A program made the translations under genes and the position numbers. From Anaerovibrio slackiae (lineage in GTDB: Bacteria; Bacillota; Negativicutes; Selenomonadales; Selenomonadaceae): 64,000 nucleotides of DNA. Shown here piece after piece: positions 26,478 to 35,449 of this stretch. Position 1 is the stretch's first letter, and each line of letters begins with the position of its first letter. The stretch lies in the NCBI RefSeq assembly GCF_009695585.1, contig NZ_VUNR01000002.1:124001-188000 (forward strand), given 5' to 3'. Below the pieces are notes generated by a model. The model saw only the letters and a program-made list of their open reading frames with translations, ran no database searches and had not been told where the DNA came from.

Positions 26478-26933
26478 ATGTTTTGGAGCAAAAAAAAGGA
26501 AGCCCCTGCGGAGAAGAAGCCTCTGCTGTACCGTGAAAACATAAAGACCGGCTGCACCGTGTCCGGCAAGGATGAGGCCATCCGCATGGTAGGCCAGATG
26601 CTGGTGGACAGCGGCTATGTGGACCAGCCTTATGTAGAGGCCATGCTGGAAAGGGAAAAGACCTTCCCAACCTACATGGGCAACGGCCTGGCTCTCCCTC
26701 ACGGAGTGGAAGCCGCCAAGAAGGAGGTAAAAGCCTCCGGCATTGCCGTTATCACCCTGAAAAATCCTATTGACTGGGAGGGCAACGAGGCACAGGTGAT
26801 TATCGGCATCGCAGGTGTCGGTGACGAGCATCTGGAAATCCTGGGCATTATTGCTGACAAGATGATGGACGAAGCTGCTGCCGCCCAGCTTGCCACCGGG
26901 GATGCAGATACGGTATACAGGCTTTTGCAGTAA
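26478..26933 (+). CDS. mtlF: Mannitol PTS EIIA component
   Basis: The 151-residue EIIA passes phosphate from HPr to the EIIB domain of MtlA. The phosphorylated His is in NGLALPHGVEAAKKEV near residue 70, and VIIGIAGVGDEHLEIL near 110 is typical of the family. The ATG at 26478 follows AAAGGAGAG. It is the first gene of the + strand mannitol transcript, 85 bp before the dehydrogenase. Confidence 0.95.
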   Translation: MFWSKKKEAPAEKKPLLYRENIKTGCTVSGKDEAIRMVGQMLVDSGYVDQPYVEAMLEREKTFPTYMGNGLALPHGVEAAKKEVKASGIAVITLKNPIDWEGNEAQVIIGIAGVGDEHLEILGIIADKMMDEAAAAQLATGDADTVYRLLQ

Positions 26934-27018
26934 GCTGCCAGCACCAATTTTCAGCGTATAAAAAATATGATAATTTATTGTAACATGATAATTGCAACAT
27001 GATAAAGGAGAAATCAGC

Positions 27019-28287
27019 ATGAAAACAAAAGCAGTAAGAATGTATGGTACCAGGGATTTGCGTCTTGAGGAGTTTGAGCTCCCTGCCATCAAGGATGACG
27101 AAATCCTCGTAAAAATCATGAGCGACAGCATCTGCATGTCCACCTACAAGCTGGTGGAACAGGGCAAGAACCACAAGCGTGCCCCGAAGAACATCGACAC
27201 CAACCCGATCATTATCGGCCATGAATTTGCCGGTGTCATCGTAGAGGTTGGCAAGAAGTGGCAGGACCAGTTCAAGCCGGGCATGAAGTTTGCCCAGCAG
27301 CCTGCCCTGAACTACAAGGGCAGCCTGGCATCCCCTGGCTATTCCTATGAATTTTTCGGCGGCGCCTGCACCTACTGCATTATCCCTCACGAGGTAATGG
27401 AGCTGGGCTGCCTGATGGAATACAAGGGCGAGAGCTTCTTTGAGGCATCCCTGGGTGAGCCCATGAGCTGCATTATCGGCGGCTATCACGGCAACTACCA
27501 CACCAACAAGAGAAACCACGACCTGAAGATTGATACCAAGGCAGGCGGCGACATCATTATCCTGGGTGGCTGCGGCCCTATGGGGCTGGGTGCTGTCAGC
27601 TACGGCCTCCAGCTGGAGGAAAATAAGCCGAAGCGCATTGTGGTAACTGACATCAATGATGACAAGATTGCCCGTGCCCGGGAGGTTATTCCTGAGTCCG
27701 TGGCTGCCGAACGGGGCATTGAGCTTCTTTATGTGAATACCGCTGCCATGGATGACCCTGTGAAGGGGCTGATGGATATTACCGGTGGCAAGGGCTATGA
27801 CGATGTATTTGTGTACGTGCCTGTACGCCAGGTGGCAGAGCTGGGCAACAAAATCCTTGCCTTTGACGGCTGCATGAACTTCTTTGCCGGTCCTACCGAC
27901 AGCCAGTTCAAGGCTGAGGTAAACCTCTACGAGGTGCACTACACCAGCCAGCATATCGTTGGCACCACAGGCGGCAACAACGATGATTTGATTGAGGCAA
28001 ACGACCTGGCAGCCAGGGGACGCATCGAGCCTGCTGTTATGGTAACTCATGTAGGCGGTATTGACAGCATCATTGACGCTACCCTGAACCTGCCAAAGAT
28101 TCCGGGGGGCAAGAAGCTGACCTACACCCAGTTCAACATGCCTCTGACCGCCATCGAGGACTTTGGCAAGCTGGGCGAAACTGACCCTCTGTTCAAGAAG
28201 CTGGACGAGGTCTGCAAGAAGAACCGCGGTCTCTGGTCTGCCGAGGCAGAGCGGGTACTCTTTGAACACTTCGGTGTCGAGGCATAA
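27019..28287 (+). CDS. SorE-like MDR dehydrogenase, probable mannitol-1-phosphate oxidiser
   Basis: This 422-residue medium-chain dehydrogenase resembles L-sorbose-1-phosphate reductase (SorE). Landmarks are DSICMSTYKLVEQGK, NPIIIGHEFAGVIVEVGKKW, the Rossmann motif IILGGCGPMGLGAVSYG near 185, NFFAGPTDSQF near 290, VGTTGGNNDD, and IPGGKKLTYTQ near the end. The four-Cys structural zinc lobe of classical alcohol dehydrogenases is missing, as in SorE. No MtlD (the usual mannitol-1-phosphate 5-dehydrogenase, an unrelated fold) is present in this locus. Co-transcription with mtlF suggests that this enzyme oxidises mannitol 1-phosphate to fructose 6-phosphate, which is inference. The start at 27019 follows AAAGGAG. 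Confidence 0.8.
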   Translation: MKTKAVRMYGTRDLRLEEFELPAIKDDEILVKIMSDSICMSTYKLVEQGKNHKRAPKNIDTNPIIIGHEFAGVIVEVGKKWQDQFKPGMKFAQQPALNYKGSLASPGYSYEFFGGACTYCIIPHEVMELGCLMEYKGESFFEASLGEPMSCIIGGYHGNYHTNKRNHDLKIDTKAGGDIIILGGCGPMGLGAVSYGLQLEENKPKRIVVTDINDDKIARAREVIPESVAAERGIELLYVNTAAMDDPVKGLMDITGGKGYDDVFVYVPVRQVAELGNKILAFDGCMNFFAGPTDSQFKAEVNLYEVHYTSQHIVGTTGGNNDDLIEANDLAARGRIEPAVMVTHVGGIDSIIDATLNLPKIPGGKKLTYTQFNMPLTAIEDFGKLGETDPLFKKLDEVCKKNRGLWSAEAERVLFEHFGVEA

Positions 28288-28416
28288 TCTGATTATGTCT
28301 TTACATATATCCTAAATCCTAATTTTATTATACTTTCCCTTCTAATTACTAACCCTAATAGTAATTCAATCCCTTTTTGCGGCATGGTATTGCACCATCA
28401 ATATCCTGCTGCAAAG

Positions 28417-28450
28417 CAAAAGACCGGGTTCTGCTTACCCCGGTCTTTTT
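28417..28450 (+). terminator. Terminator of the mtlF-dehydrogenase transcript
   Basis: AAAGACCGGG pairs with CCCGGTCTTT across a 10-nt loop, followed by T residues, on the + strand. Confidence 0.9.
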
Positions 28451-28512
28451 GTTATTTATCCGAATGAACAGAAAAAATATCTCACCATGCTGCAAAATTC
28501 ATAACACTAAGT

Positions 28513-28843
28513 AATCGAGTAGGAGGGAAATTCTATAGAATCTCCCGACCTCTCACACCACCGTGCGTACCGTTCGGTACACGGCGGTTCTCTAGTTTTC
28601 ATAAATTTGCAGGTAATAGCTGGTCATGGGCATGTAGCCCTGACTGGCTATTTCTTTATTCGTTAGAACCGAGTTTAGCATTAGTGCCGCTCTCCATGTT
28701 CCTTTGCGGCAATTTGCCATTTCATGCACCTTCCATTCTGGAATACCATACCGCCTTATCATAAGGTATCTAGTTTTTACTTTCTTCCATTGTTTCCAGT
28801 ACACCGCTCTTACCCTGCGCCTTATCCATTCGTCAACGCGGCT
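28513..28843 (-). mobile_element. Group II intron 3' fragment
   Basis: The sequence is nearly identical to the 3' part of the intron fragment at 31519-32608. It includes the ribozyme 3' end (domain V: CGCCGTGTACCGAACGGTA and CGCACGGTGGTGTGAGAGG, then domain VI and a CTACTCG boundary). Homology stops at 28843, where the reading frame runs into an unrelated hairpin. Everything upstream of the maturase end is lost, so it cannot splice. Confidence 0.8.
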
Positions 28844-28846
28844 CAA
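28592..28846 (-). pseudogene. C-terminal fragment of the intron-encoded maturase
   Basis: About 80 codons match the end of the group II intron protein (VDEWIRRRVRAVYWKQWKKV, IRRYGIPEWKVHEMANCR). No reverse-transcriptase domain remains. Confidence 0.8.
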
Positions 28847-28952
28847 TCACCATCTCAGATTAAGCCGCGTTACGCTTCTCTCCTCCCGTGTTGATCAACA
28901 CATGGGTAACACCATCATACCAAGCAATATGCAAGGTTTATTGTTTAGTGCA

Positions 28953-29288
28953 GGGGAGCTGTCAGAAAAGCATCAGCATATATTCCAATGGGCGGTCATT
29001 TTTTACATTGTTGTGTATAAACCTACGGTCAGACCTTTTTATAGAGCCTCAGGGCAGTACCATCGCAGGCACGCTCGCGCTACTATCCACGCCTAGCGGA
29101 TGCTAAGCTCTCGCTTCGCCTTACGGCTCGCGAATTGCTAAGCACCGAGGCGCGTCTCAGTGCCATGCGAATGGTACATGCCCTGATACTCTTTAGGAGG
29201 TCTGACACAAAATTTTCACAACTCTGCTTATAAAGTCAACCGCCCATAAAATTATCTGCTAAGAGTTACAATCCTGCGACAGCTCCCC
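28953..29288. repeat. Large multi-stem palindrome, element A
   Basis: This 336-bp segment folds back on itself in successive paired blocks. GGGGAGCTGTC pairs with GACAGCTCCCC, TGGGCGGT with ACCGCCCA, and GTCAGACCT with AGGTCTGAC. TCAGGGCAGTACCATCGCA pairs with its partner at 29166-29186, and GGCAC with GTGCC. At the tip is a core hairpin (29092-29152) with a GCC-loop-GGC cap. A diverged inverted copy of the core lies in element B. No protein is encoded. Confidence 0.75.
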
Positions 29289-29343
29289 ACTCACTTCTCA
29301 GCAAGCCTTGATATTTTGCCGTAACAACATGATGATGATTTGC

Positions 29344-29507
29344 GAACAAGCCTGAAAAAAGGGGGCCGGGAGCTGGCGAAACATACTATTGACAACCGCC
29401 GTATAACATATAGTGCCATTTAACAATTATATTGACTTGCAATGCAATTAATTTTCAACAACCGTATAAAAATATATATTGTGATAAATTTTTCAGGCTT
29501 GCTCGTC
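29344..29507. repeat. Middle hairpin between elements A and B
   Basis: CAAGCCTGAAAAA near 29346 pairs perfectly with TTTTTCAGGCTTG near 29493, enclosing about 135 bp of AT-rich sequence that contains two partial ACCGTATAA-type repeats. No gene is visible. Confidence 0.5.
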
Positions 29508-29567
29508 AAGCTGTATGCAGCACTATGGTAACGAATAATGTATGCCGTTTTATTACTTTGTCTATAT

Positions 29568-29752
29568 CTGTTCAGACAAAGAACGGGATGAGTGAGGACA
29601 GTACCCATAGAAAACCTTTGTTGTACCTCGGTGCTTAACGATACGCGAGCCGAAGGCGAAGCGTGAGTTTAGCATCCGCTAGGTACAACTAGGAGCGAGA
29701 GCGTGTTTTCTATGGGGAGCTGTCCCGCTCAGCCCATTTTTAGTCTGAACAG
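29568..29752. repeat. Multi-stem palindrome, element B
   Basis: This 185-bp element has perfect 10-bp ends, CTGTTCAGAC and GTCTGAACAG. Inner stems are GAGGACAG/CTGTCC, CCCATAGAAAAC/GTTTTCTATGGG and TTGTACCT/AGGTACAA. The core hairpin at 29626-29683 is the inverted, diverged copy of that in element A. It lies about 180 bp upstream of the phosphoesterase gene. Confidence 0.75.
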
Positions 29753-29930
29753 AGTGCACAAACTCACAAAATTCATCCGTTAATGTTCCCGAAGTATCAT
29801 ACTACCACGACGGCAAACTGAAATTTACAAAACAATTACAAAACCTAAATCGTAACATAATAATTTCGTGATATATTGAACCTGTTATTTGATATACATA
29901 ATTTATACTTTTATCAGGAGGATTTATACC

Positions 29931-31475
29931 ATGAAGCTCTTAAAAAGCAAAAAACGTCTTGTTGTGTCCATAATGGCAGCTCTCTGCGTTGCCTCCAATT
30001 GCTTTGCCGCAACCGAGCATTGGAACGATGCTTCCAGCACGCCGGATACAATCGTAGCCACCCAGATTGGCGATGTAAACTGGCAGCAGTGGAAAGCAGG
30101 CTGGGAAAGCATAAAGACAGATTATGAGCAGGTTTCCATTGCCCCGGGCAAGGATGCCAGCCAGCTGAACTTTGGCTGGTACTCAAAGGAACAGGCAAAA
30201 AATGCCGAAATTCGCATTGCTGACAATGCCAATATGAAAAACAGCAGCATATATAAAGGCACCACCCAGCCAGGCACAACCATAGATGATACTACCTACT
30301 ATACCAACAAAGTGACCGTCAAAAACCTGAAGCCTGACACCACCTACTGGTATCAGGTAAAGCTCAACGGCCAGTGGCAGGCTGCCCAGACCCTGAAGAC
30401 AGGCAATCCTGATGAATTTGCCTTTATGTATGTAGGCGATCCTCAGATTGGTGCCTCCAAGGGGCAGACCTCAGCAGAAGGAAATAAGCAGGATGGTGAA
30501 CTGGCAGCCAGAAACGATGCCTACAACTGGAACAAAACCCTGAACGCCGCTCTTTATCAGCAGGCCGATATCAATTTCATTGTTTCCCCTGGCGACCAGA
30601 TCAATGAAGTTGCAGCCAATCATTCTAATGAGAAAATCAAGCTGCAGGAAATCCAGTATGCAGGCTATCTTTCCGCCAAAGCATTGCGCAACATTCCTGT
30701 TGCCACAACCGTTGGCAACCATGACAGCATGACTGCCGGCTATCAGAACCACTTCAATGTTCCTAACGCCTATCAGGGCACAGCCAAAACCAATGCAGGA
30801 CATGGTTACTACTACACTTACGGACCAGCACTGTTCATCGTGCTGAATGCCAATAATTATGATGCAGCGGACAGTGAGGCCTTGGTGCAGAAGGCCGTAG
30901 CCGCCCATCCATCTGCCCAGTGGCGCATTGTGGTAATGCATCAGGATATTTACGGCAGTGGACTTGACCACTCCGATTCTGACGGCATGCTGCTCAGGAC
31001 AAAGCTGACACCTGTTTTTGATGCCAATAAGATAGATGTGGTACTGCAGGGGCACGACCATACCTATTCCCGCAGCTACCAGATAAGCGGTGACGGCAAG
31101 GTACATCCTGATTTTGCTGAATACAAGGGAGAAGGCCAGTCCGGTGAATCCCACAAGGCACTGGATACAGCCCTCAAGAATAAGTCTGTCAAGTATGAAT
31201 TCGTAAAGAATAACAATTGCTATACCATTGCTGACATGAAACAGGGAACTGTTATCAATCCAAAGGGCATCCTGTATATATCCTCCAACTCTGCTACCGG
31301 CTCCAAATTTTATGAGCTCATCGGCCAGCCTCAGGACTATATTGCAGCCCGTAGCCAAAGCTGGAAGCCTACCTATTCTGTGGTGCGCATCACAAAAAAC
31401 AGCTTTTCTATTGATACCTACGATGTAGAAACCGGTATCACTATTGACCAGACATACCGCATTATAAAAAAATAA
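29931..31475 (+). CDS. Secreted purple acid phosphatase-like metallophosphoesterase
   Basis: The 514-residue exported phosphoesterase has a clear signal peptide (KKRLVVSIMAALCVASNCFA, cleavage after about residue 26). An N-terminal fibronectin-like domain (about 60-150, ending TTYWYQVKLNGQWQ) precedes a two-metal phosphoesterase core. Metal ligands are in MYVGDPQIG, IVSPGDQINE, VGNHDSM, VVMHQDIYG and LQGHDHTYSRSY. The ATG at 29931 follows a strong AGGAGG. It probably releases phosphate from organic esters outside the cytoplasmic membrane. It stands alone between the palindromic elements and an intron fragment. Confidence 0.9.
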   Translation: MKLLKSKKRLVVSIMAALCVASNCFAATEHWNDASSTPDTIVATQIGDVNWQQWKAGWESIKTDYEQVSIAPGKDASQLNFGWYSKEQAKNAEIRIADNANMKNSSIYKGTTQPGTTIDDTTYYTNKVTVKNLKPDTTYWYQVKLNGQWQAAQTLKTGNPDEFAFMYVGDPQIGASKGQTSAEGNKQDGELAARNDAYNWNKTLNAALYQQADINFIVSPGDQINEVAANHSNEKIKLQEIQYAGYLSAKALRNIPVATTVGNHDSMTAGYQNHFNVPNAYQGTAKTNAGHGYYYTYGPALFIVLNANNYDAADSEALVQKAVAAHPSAQWRIVVMHQDIYGSGLDHSDSDGMLLRTKLTPVFDANKIDVVLQGHDHTYSRSYQISGDGKVHPDFAEYKGEGQSGESHKALDTALKNKSVKYEFVKNNNCYTIADMKQGTVINPKGILYISSNSATGSKFYELIGQPQDYIAARSQSWKPTYSVVRITKNSFSIDTYDVETGITIDQTYRIIKK

Positions 31476-31518
31476 CTAGATAGTATCAAAATTTTACACA
31501 AAATTTATTTTCATGGTT

Positions 31519-32608
31519 CATCGAGTAGGAGGGAGATTCTATAAAATCTCCCGACCTCTCACACCACCGTGCGTACCGTTCGGTACACGGCGGTTCTCTA
31601 GTTTTTATAAATTTGCAGGTAATAGCTAGTCATAGGCATATAGCCTTGACTGGCTATTTCTTTATTCGTTAGAACAGATTTTAGCATTAGTGCCGCTCTC
31701 CATGCTCCGTTGCGGCAATTTGCCATTTCATGCACCTTCCATTCTGGAATACCATACCGCCTTATCATACGGTATCTAGTTTTTACTTTCTTCCATTGTT
31801 TCCAGTACACCGCTCTTACCCTGCGCCTTATCCATTCGTCAACGTTCTCCAGTATTGCTTTCATATCGGCAAGCTTAAAATATTGGAGCCAACCTATTAT
31901 ATATTGCATATACCTGCGTTGACGTGCTTCATTGCTTATTCCTTTATTGCGGTTGAGTATTTCACATAATCTGCGCTTCATCTTCCGCTTAGACTTTTCG
32001 TGAAGCTTGAACCGGCATTTTCCCTTGAATATGTAAAATCCATATCCTAGAAACTTTACCTTGCTTATATGTGCCACAACGCTTTTCTCCTTGTTCACCT
32101 TGAGAAACAGCTTCCTCTCAATAAACTTGGATATGCCCGACATAGTTCTTTCCGCACTTTTCCTGCTTTTGCACAGAATCATACAGTCATCAGCGTATCT
32201 CACAAACTTGTGCCCACGCTTCTCCAGTTCCTTGTCAAGCTCGTTCAGCATTACATTGCTCAGTAAAGGGCTGAGCGGACCTCCCTGCGGTACACCCTTC
32301 TCGCTCCTCTCAAATATCCCATGCTGAATTACTCCCGCATTGAGATACCTGTGAATCAGCGACAGCACCCTGCCGTCTTTTATGCTTCTTGACAGTACCT
32401 CTATCAGCTTGCTCTGACTTACGGTATCGAAGAATTTCTCCAAATCCATATCCACAACATAGCAGTATCCGTCATTGGCATATTCCTGGCATTTTCTGAG
32501 TGCATCATGGGCTCTGCGATTCGGTCTGAATCCGTAGCTGGTTTCCGAAAACTGCGGCTCGTAGATTGGTGTCAGTACCTGCGCTATCGCCTGTTGAACC
32601 ATTCTATC
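31519..32608 (-). mobile_element. Group II intron, 5'-truncated
   Basis: The intron's 3' boundary, domains V and VI, and most of its reverse transcriptase remain. The 5' part is replaced by an hsdR remnant. The junction falls at about 32608, inside the phrase [12 protein letters not shown] of the intron protein. Without domains I-III it should be inert. Confidence 0.85.
31598..32608 (-). pseudogene. Group II intron reverse transcriptase/maturase, N-terminally truncated
   Basis: About 336 codons remain of a protein normally longer than 400 residues. Present are FSETSYGFRPNRRAHDAL, the RT core VVDMDLEKFFDTV, GVPQGGPLSPLLSNVML, the catalytic FVRYADDCMILC, and the maturase end. The first RT blocks are lost at the hsdR junction. 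Fifteen extra residues that can be read upstream come from the hsdR sequence in another frame. Confidence 0.88.
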
Positions 32609-32906
32609 CCAGCACCCTGCGCCAGCGGCTTTCTTCCTTGGCGGAACCTCTGTGGCACTCATCCACGATAATCAGGTCAAAGAAATCCGGGGCAAACCAA
32701 TCCCGGAAATACAGCAAATAATCTACCCTCTTAGGATTTTCCCTAAAAGTCACATTCCCCTTAATATTCACCCTGCCATCCGTAATCCTCGTTTCCATAG
32801 TGATTCTGCCCGAATCCCATTTTGCAGTAATGGCAGGCGTTATGTATTGAAATTTTATATCTTCCTCAGACATCTGCTTCTTAGACAAAATTGCAACCAT
32901 ACTCAT
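32609..32906 (-). pseudogene. Type I restriction HsdR remnant
   Basis: The start [19 protein letters not shown] leads into the N-terminal domain typical of type I R subunits ([32 protein letters not shown]). It then jumps to the helicase motif [21 protein letters not shown], so the nuclease catalytic region and motif I are deleted. The frame ends where intron sequence begins. A second copy of its first codons lies in the direct repeat at 35450. Confidence 0.75.
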
Positions 32907-32989
32907 CGCTCCAGGTATACACATTTCCCACATCTAATTTTCTTTATTGTAGCAATGATTTTTCCTATTGTCCACTAATTCAGCAGCAA
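32868..32989. repeat. 122-bp direct repeat, copy 1
   Basis: It spans the hsdR start, the intergenic gap and the last five codons of the PcfJ-like gene. It is closely similar to 35450-35570, and the two copies flank the PcfJ-like gene. Confidence 0.85.
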
Positions 32990-35083
32990 TCCTGCTTTTC
33001 TCGCCCGCTGCCGCATCTTCATCAGGCCTTCCATGAGCTTCAAGTCATCCATCAGATGCAGCCGTTTCTCAGGAATATTCAGCCTTTCAAGAAAGCCTGC
33101 GGCCATCTTGCTGCCCTTTCTCTCAGCCTTGAGCAGCCAATGCCTGCTCTTTTCCAAATCCGGCATAAGCAGCCTTCCCTGCAAATACATAACGCCCAAG
33201 ACAAACATAGCCTCACGGACACCTTTTTCTGCATCCTCTATCAATCGCCCGCCTTCCGGCAAAACATAATTCAAATATGACCTTTCATCAAGAAACTCCA
33301 TCCAGGGCGGTGCAGCCAGCCTGAATCGCCTTTTTTCATTCAAAAGCTGCAAAAAGCGAATATACCAGCCATTACGGATATCCTCGTCGGCCAGCCCGGT
33401 CAATTCCTCAAAGTTCATCTTTTGATATGCTTCAGCAGTCATAAGTTTTCTGACTTCATAGTATAACTTTTCCGGCTCTATGCCGGCAGACCTGATACAT
33501 TCTTCCAGGCATTTGCTCCCAATCCTCAGGCCCTTTACATAGGCCCAATAGGCAAAATATTCTAGAAGCGTACCACGCAGCTCACGATTGCAATAGCCTG
33601 ATGCCTGCACTATGGCATTTTGATCTTTGACCTCTATACAGGCCAGATATTTGTCGTCTTTTTTCACGTAAAATATAGCTGATATATAATGCACTACATC
33701 CCATCTATAAGAAGCGACACAATTGCACAGGGCACCGCCTATTTCATACAAATCATCAGTGTCCTTGACCAGATGGAACTCATAGCCATCTATGCTGCAC
33801 TCACAATTCAGCATTGTCCGCCCATGCCTCAGCTTATTATCATCATATTCCAGCTTGACATTCTGATATTTCTGGCGATTGACTGCTTCAGCCATCAGGT
33901 CATGCACAATCCTGGTTTCCCCCTGAGCCAGCAAAAGCTTCAATATTTCCTCGGAAAAAAGCCCCTGATAATCATACAGCATACGCAATATATCCCTGAC
34001 ATATTCATTCCAAGGGTTTAAGGACAGCCTGCTAAATACTTTGACAAAATGTTTTTCGCCCTTGCGCTCCAAAATAAACCTTGCATATCCGCCAAGACGC
34101 TGCCAATCACAGCCGCTTTCACAACAGTCTATAACAACCCCGTCCGGCCGAAATACTGCCCTGAAATTTGACAAATAAACATTAAAGATAGTTCTGTCAT
34201 AGCCGAAAAACTTCTGTATATGATTTATATCCTGGAGCCCCCACTGCTTCAGGATAAGAAATATCACCGGCGCATATGGGTTGAATGAATATGCCTTACG
34301 CAAGCTCTTTGGTGGCTTGTCTATGCCCAAAAGCTGGCACAAGGGCTGGAAATTATCCTTCTGCTGCCAGGGAAAATGTTTTTCAAAAACATCTTTTCCG
34401 AGAAAATTACGCAGATAGGTGATATTCACATCAAATGGCCTGCTGATAAACCTGTCTGGAAAACCCACACCCTCCACAGCCATCAATACACTTGGCTTGA
34501 TGCCAAAAGCCCTGCCTGCCCCCTCCTGCAGAAACTTGACCATGCTTTGCATAACAACCGGCGGAATATGAACAACATCACATCTGCGATAATCGGCATA
34601 GGAATTGCTCTTGTAATAAAGTAAATCCTCACGGGCTTTCAGCATCCTTCTGGTAGCCACATCCATGGAAAAAGACATTGTAAGGAACTGCAAGCTGGAA
34701 TTTAGGGGGGCATTGCCATAGTATGGCACTCTTATGGGGCCGCACAGCATATCCAGGGCAAACATGACATAGGAATTTTCTTCCTTCCTGCAAATGCGCC
34801 AGCGAAAAGGAAAAATTGCCCTGTCCATATTCAAGGAAATTTGCCGTTCAAATCTATCGGAAAGGTCATGGTAGCACATCAAGCCCTGAAAATCTTCAAC
34901 TGACTGCACACCGTCTATCCGCCGCCAGTGCCTGTCCTTGCTATTGTAAAAAAAGCAATCATCAAAATGATATAGCACAATACCGCAGGCAATCTTCTCC
35001 AAATCCTCTGTCTTATACGTTTCATCCTCACAAGTTACCCAGGTATTATTTTTTATATCCTGAACAAAAACTACGCTCTCCAC
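32975..35083 (-). CDS. PcfJ-like protein with Sel1-type repeats
   Basis: This protein of about 702 residues is related to PcfJ, known from conjugative plasmids; its biochemical role is unknown. The recognisable block near residues 430-520 is YEFHLVKDTDDLYEIGGALC, NCVASYRWDVVHYI, then CIEVKDQNAIVQASGYCNRE. The C-terminal part has Sel1/TPR-like helices (GVREAMFVLGVMYLQG, LEKSRHWLLKAERKGSKMA). A GTG at 35083 is the likely start because GGAGGTGG precedes it; an ATG 22 codons upstream is possible. The gene lies between 121-122-bp direct repeats that contain its last codons and the hsdR start, so this block was probably duplicated. It is close to CRISPR-Cas, but no functional link is shown. Confidence 0.7.
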   Translation of the reverse strand: MESVVFVQDIKNNTWVTCEDETYKTEDLEKIACGIVLYHFDDCFFYNSKDRHWRRIDGVQSVEDFQGLMCYHDLSDRFERQISLNMDRAIFPFRWRICRKEENSYVMFALDMLCGPIRVPYYGNAPLNSSLQFLTMSFSMDVATRRMLKAREDLLYYKSNSYADYRRCDVVHIPPVVMQSMVKFLQEGAGRAFGIKPSVLMAVEGVGFPDRFISRPFDVNITYLRNFLGKDVFEKHFPWQQKDNFQPLCQLLGIDKPPKSLRKAYSFNPYAPVIFLILKQWGLQDINHIQKFFGYDRTIFNVYLSNFRAVFRPDGVVIDCCESGCDWQRLGGYARFILERKGEKHFVKVFSRLSLNPWNEYVRDILRMLYDYQGLFSEEILKLLLAQGETRIVHDLMAEAVNRQKYQNVKLEYDDNKLRHGRTMLNCECSIDGYEFHLVKDTDDLYEIGGALCNCVASYRWDVVHYISAIFYVKKDDKYLACIEVKDQNAIVQASGYCNRELRGTLLEYFAYWAYVKGLRIGSKCLEECIRSAGIEPEKLYYEVRKLMTAEAYQKMNFEELTGLADEDIRNGWYIRFLQLLNEKRRFRLAAPPWMEFLDERSYLNYVLPEGGRLIEDAEKGVREAMFVLGVMYLQGRLLMPDLEKSRHWLLKAERKGSKMAAGFLERLNIPEKRLHLMDDLKLMEGLMKMRQRARKAGLLLN

Positions 35084-35211
35084 ATATCCCACCTCCATTC
35101 CTGCATATTCATCCGAACACATATCGTACATGCTATATATTATATGCAATACGGTATATGGTATTAATTCGACATGATCAAATAATTTCCTGCCTTAAAA
35201 CCGTATTATAA

Positions 35212-35240
35212 TTGAAAATTACACCATATTGTGCTACAAT
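35212..35240 (+). promoter_or_regulatory. Promoter of the small-RNA candidate
   Basis: TTGAAA, a 17-base spacer and TACAAT lie six bases before the structured, terminator-ended sequence at 35246. There is no coding region downstream. Confidence 0.75.
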
Positions 35241-35245
35241 ACAGC

Positions 35246-35336
35246 AAAAGGAGTCCTGCTCTGATGGAGAAATCGTACTATCAGCAGTAGGTGCAGAACG
35301 TACGAAGGCATCTGCACTGTCAGGATTCCTTTTTTG
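35246..35336 (+). ncRNA. Candidate structured small RNA (about 90 nt)
   Basis: Directly after a good promoter the + strand has an outer stem, AAGGAGTCCTG with CAGGATTCCTT, followed by TTTTTT, so the molecule closes with its own terminator. Inside are two hairpins: CTGAT...ATCAG with loop text TCGTAC, and GTGCAG...CTGCAC with loop text GTACGA. The loops are complementary (CGTAC/GTACG) and could form a kissing interaction. No open reading frame longer than a few codons fits. I do not recognise a known family. Confidence 0.6.
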
Positions 35337-35449
35337 CGTGAAAATTATTAGGCTTGCAGTAACAAGCCTATTTTGTCAAAAAAACATTCCTTCTCATATA
35401 TTTTTCGATAATTTGCTCAACCAGCTTATCCGTTCGTATAGCATACCTA

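Noticed and set aside
26848-28269. A 473-codon minus-strand frame over the SorE-like gene
   Set aside because: It is antisense to a gene with clear dehydrogenase motifs and a good ribosome-binding site.
35246-35336. Possible hammerhead ribozyme (CTGATGG...GAAA text in the small-RNA candidate)
   Set aside because: Stem II is missing between CTGATG and GAAA, and no cleavage-site geometry fits. The text is better explained as one arm of a hairpin.
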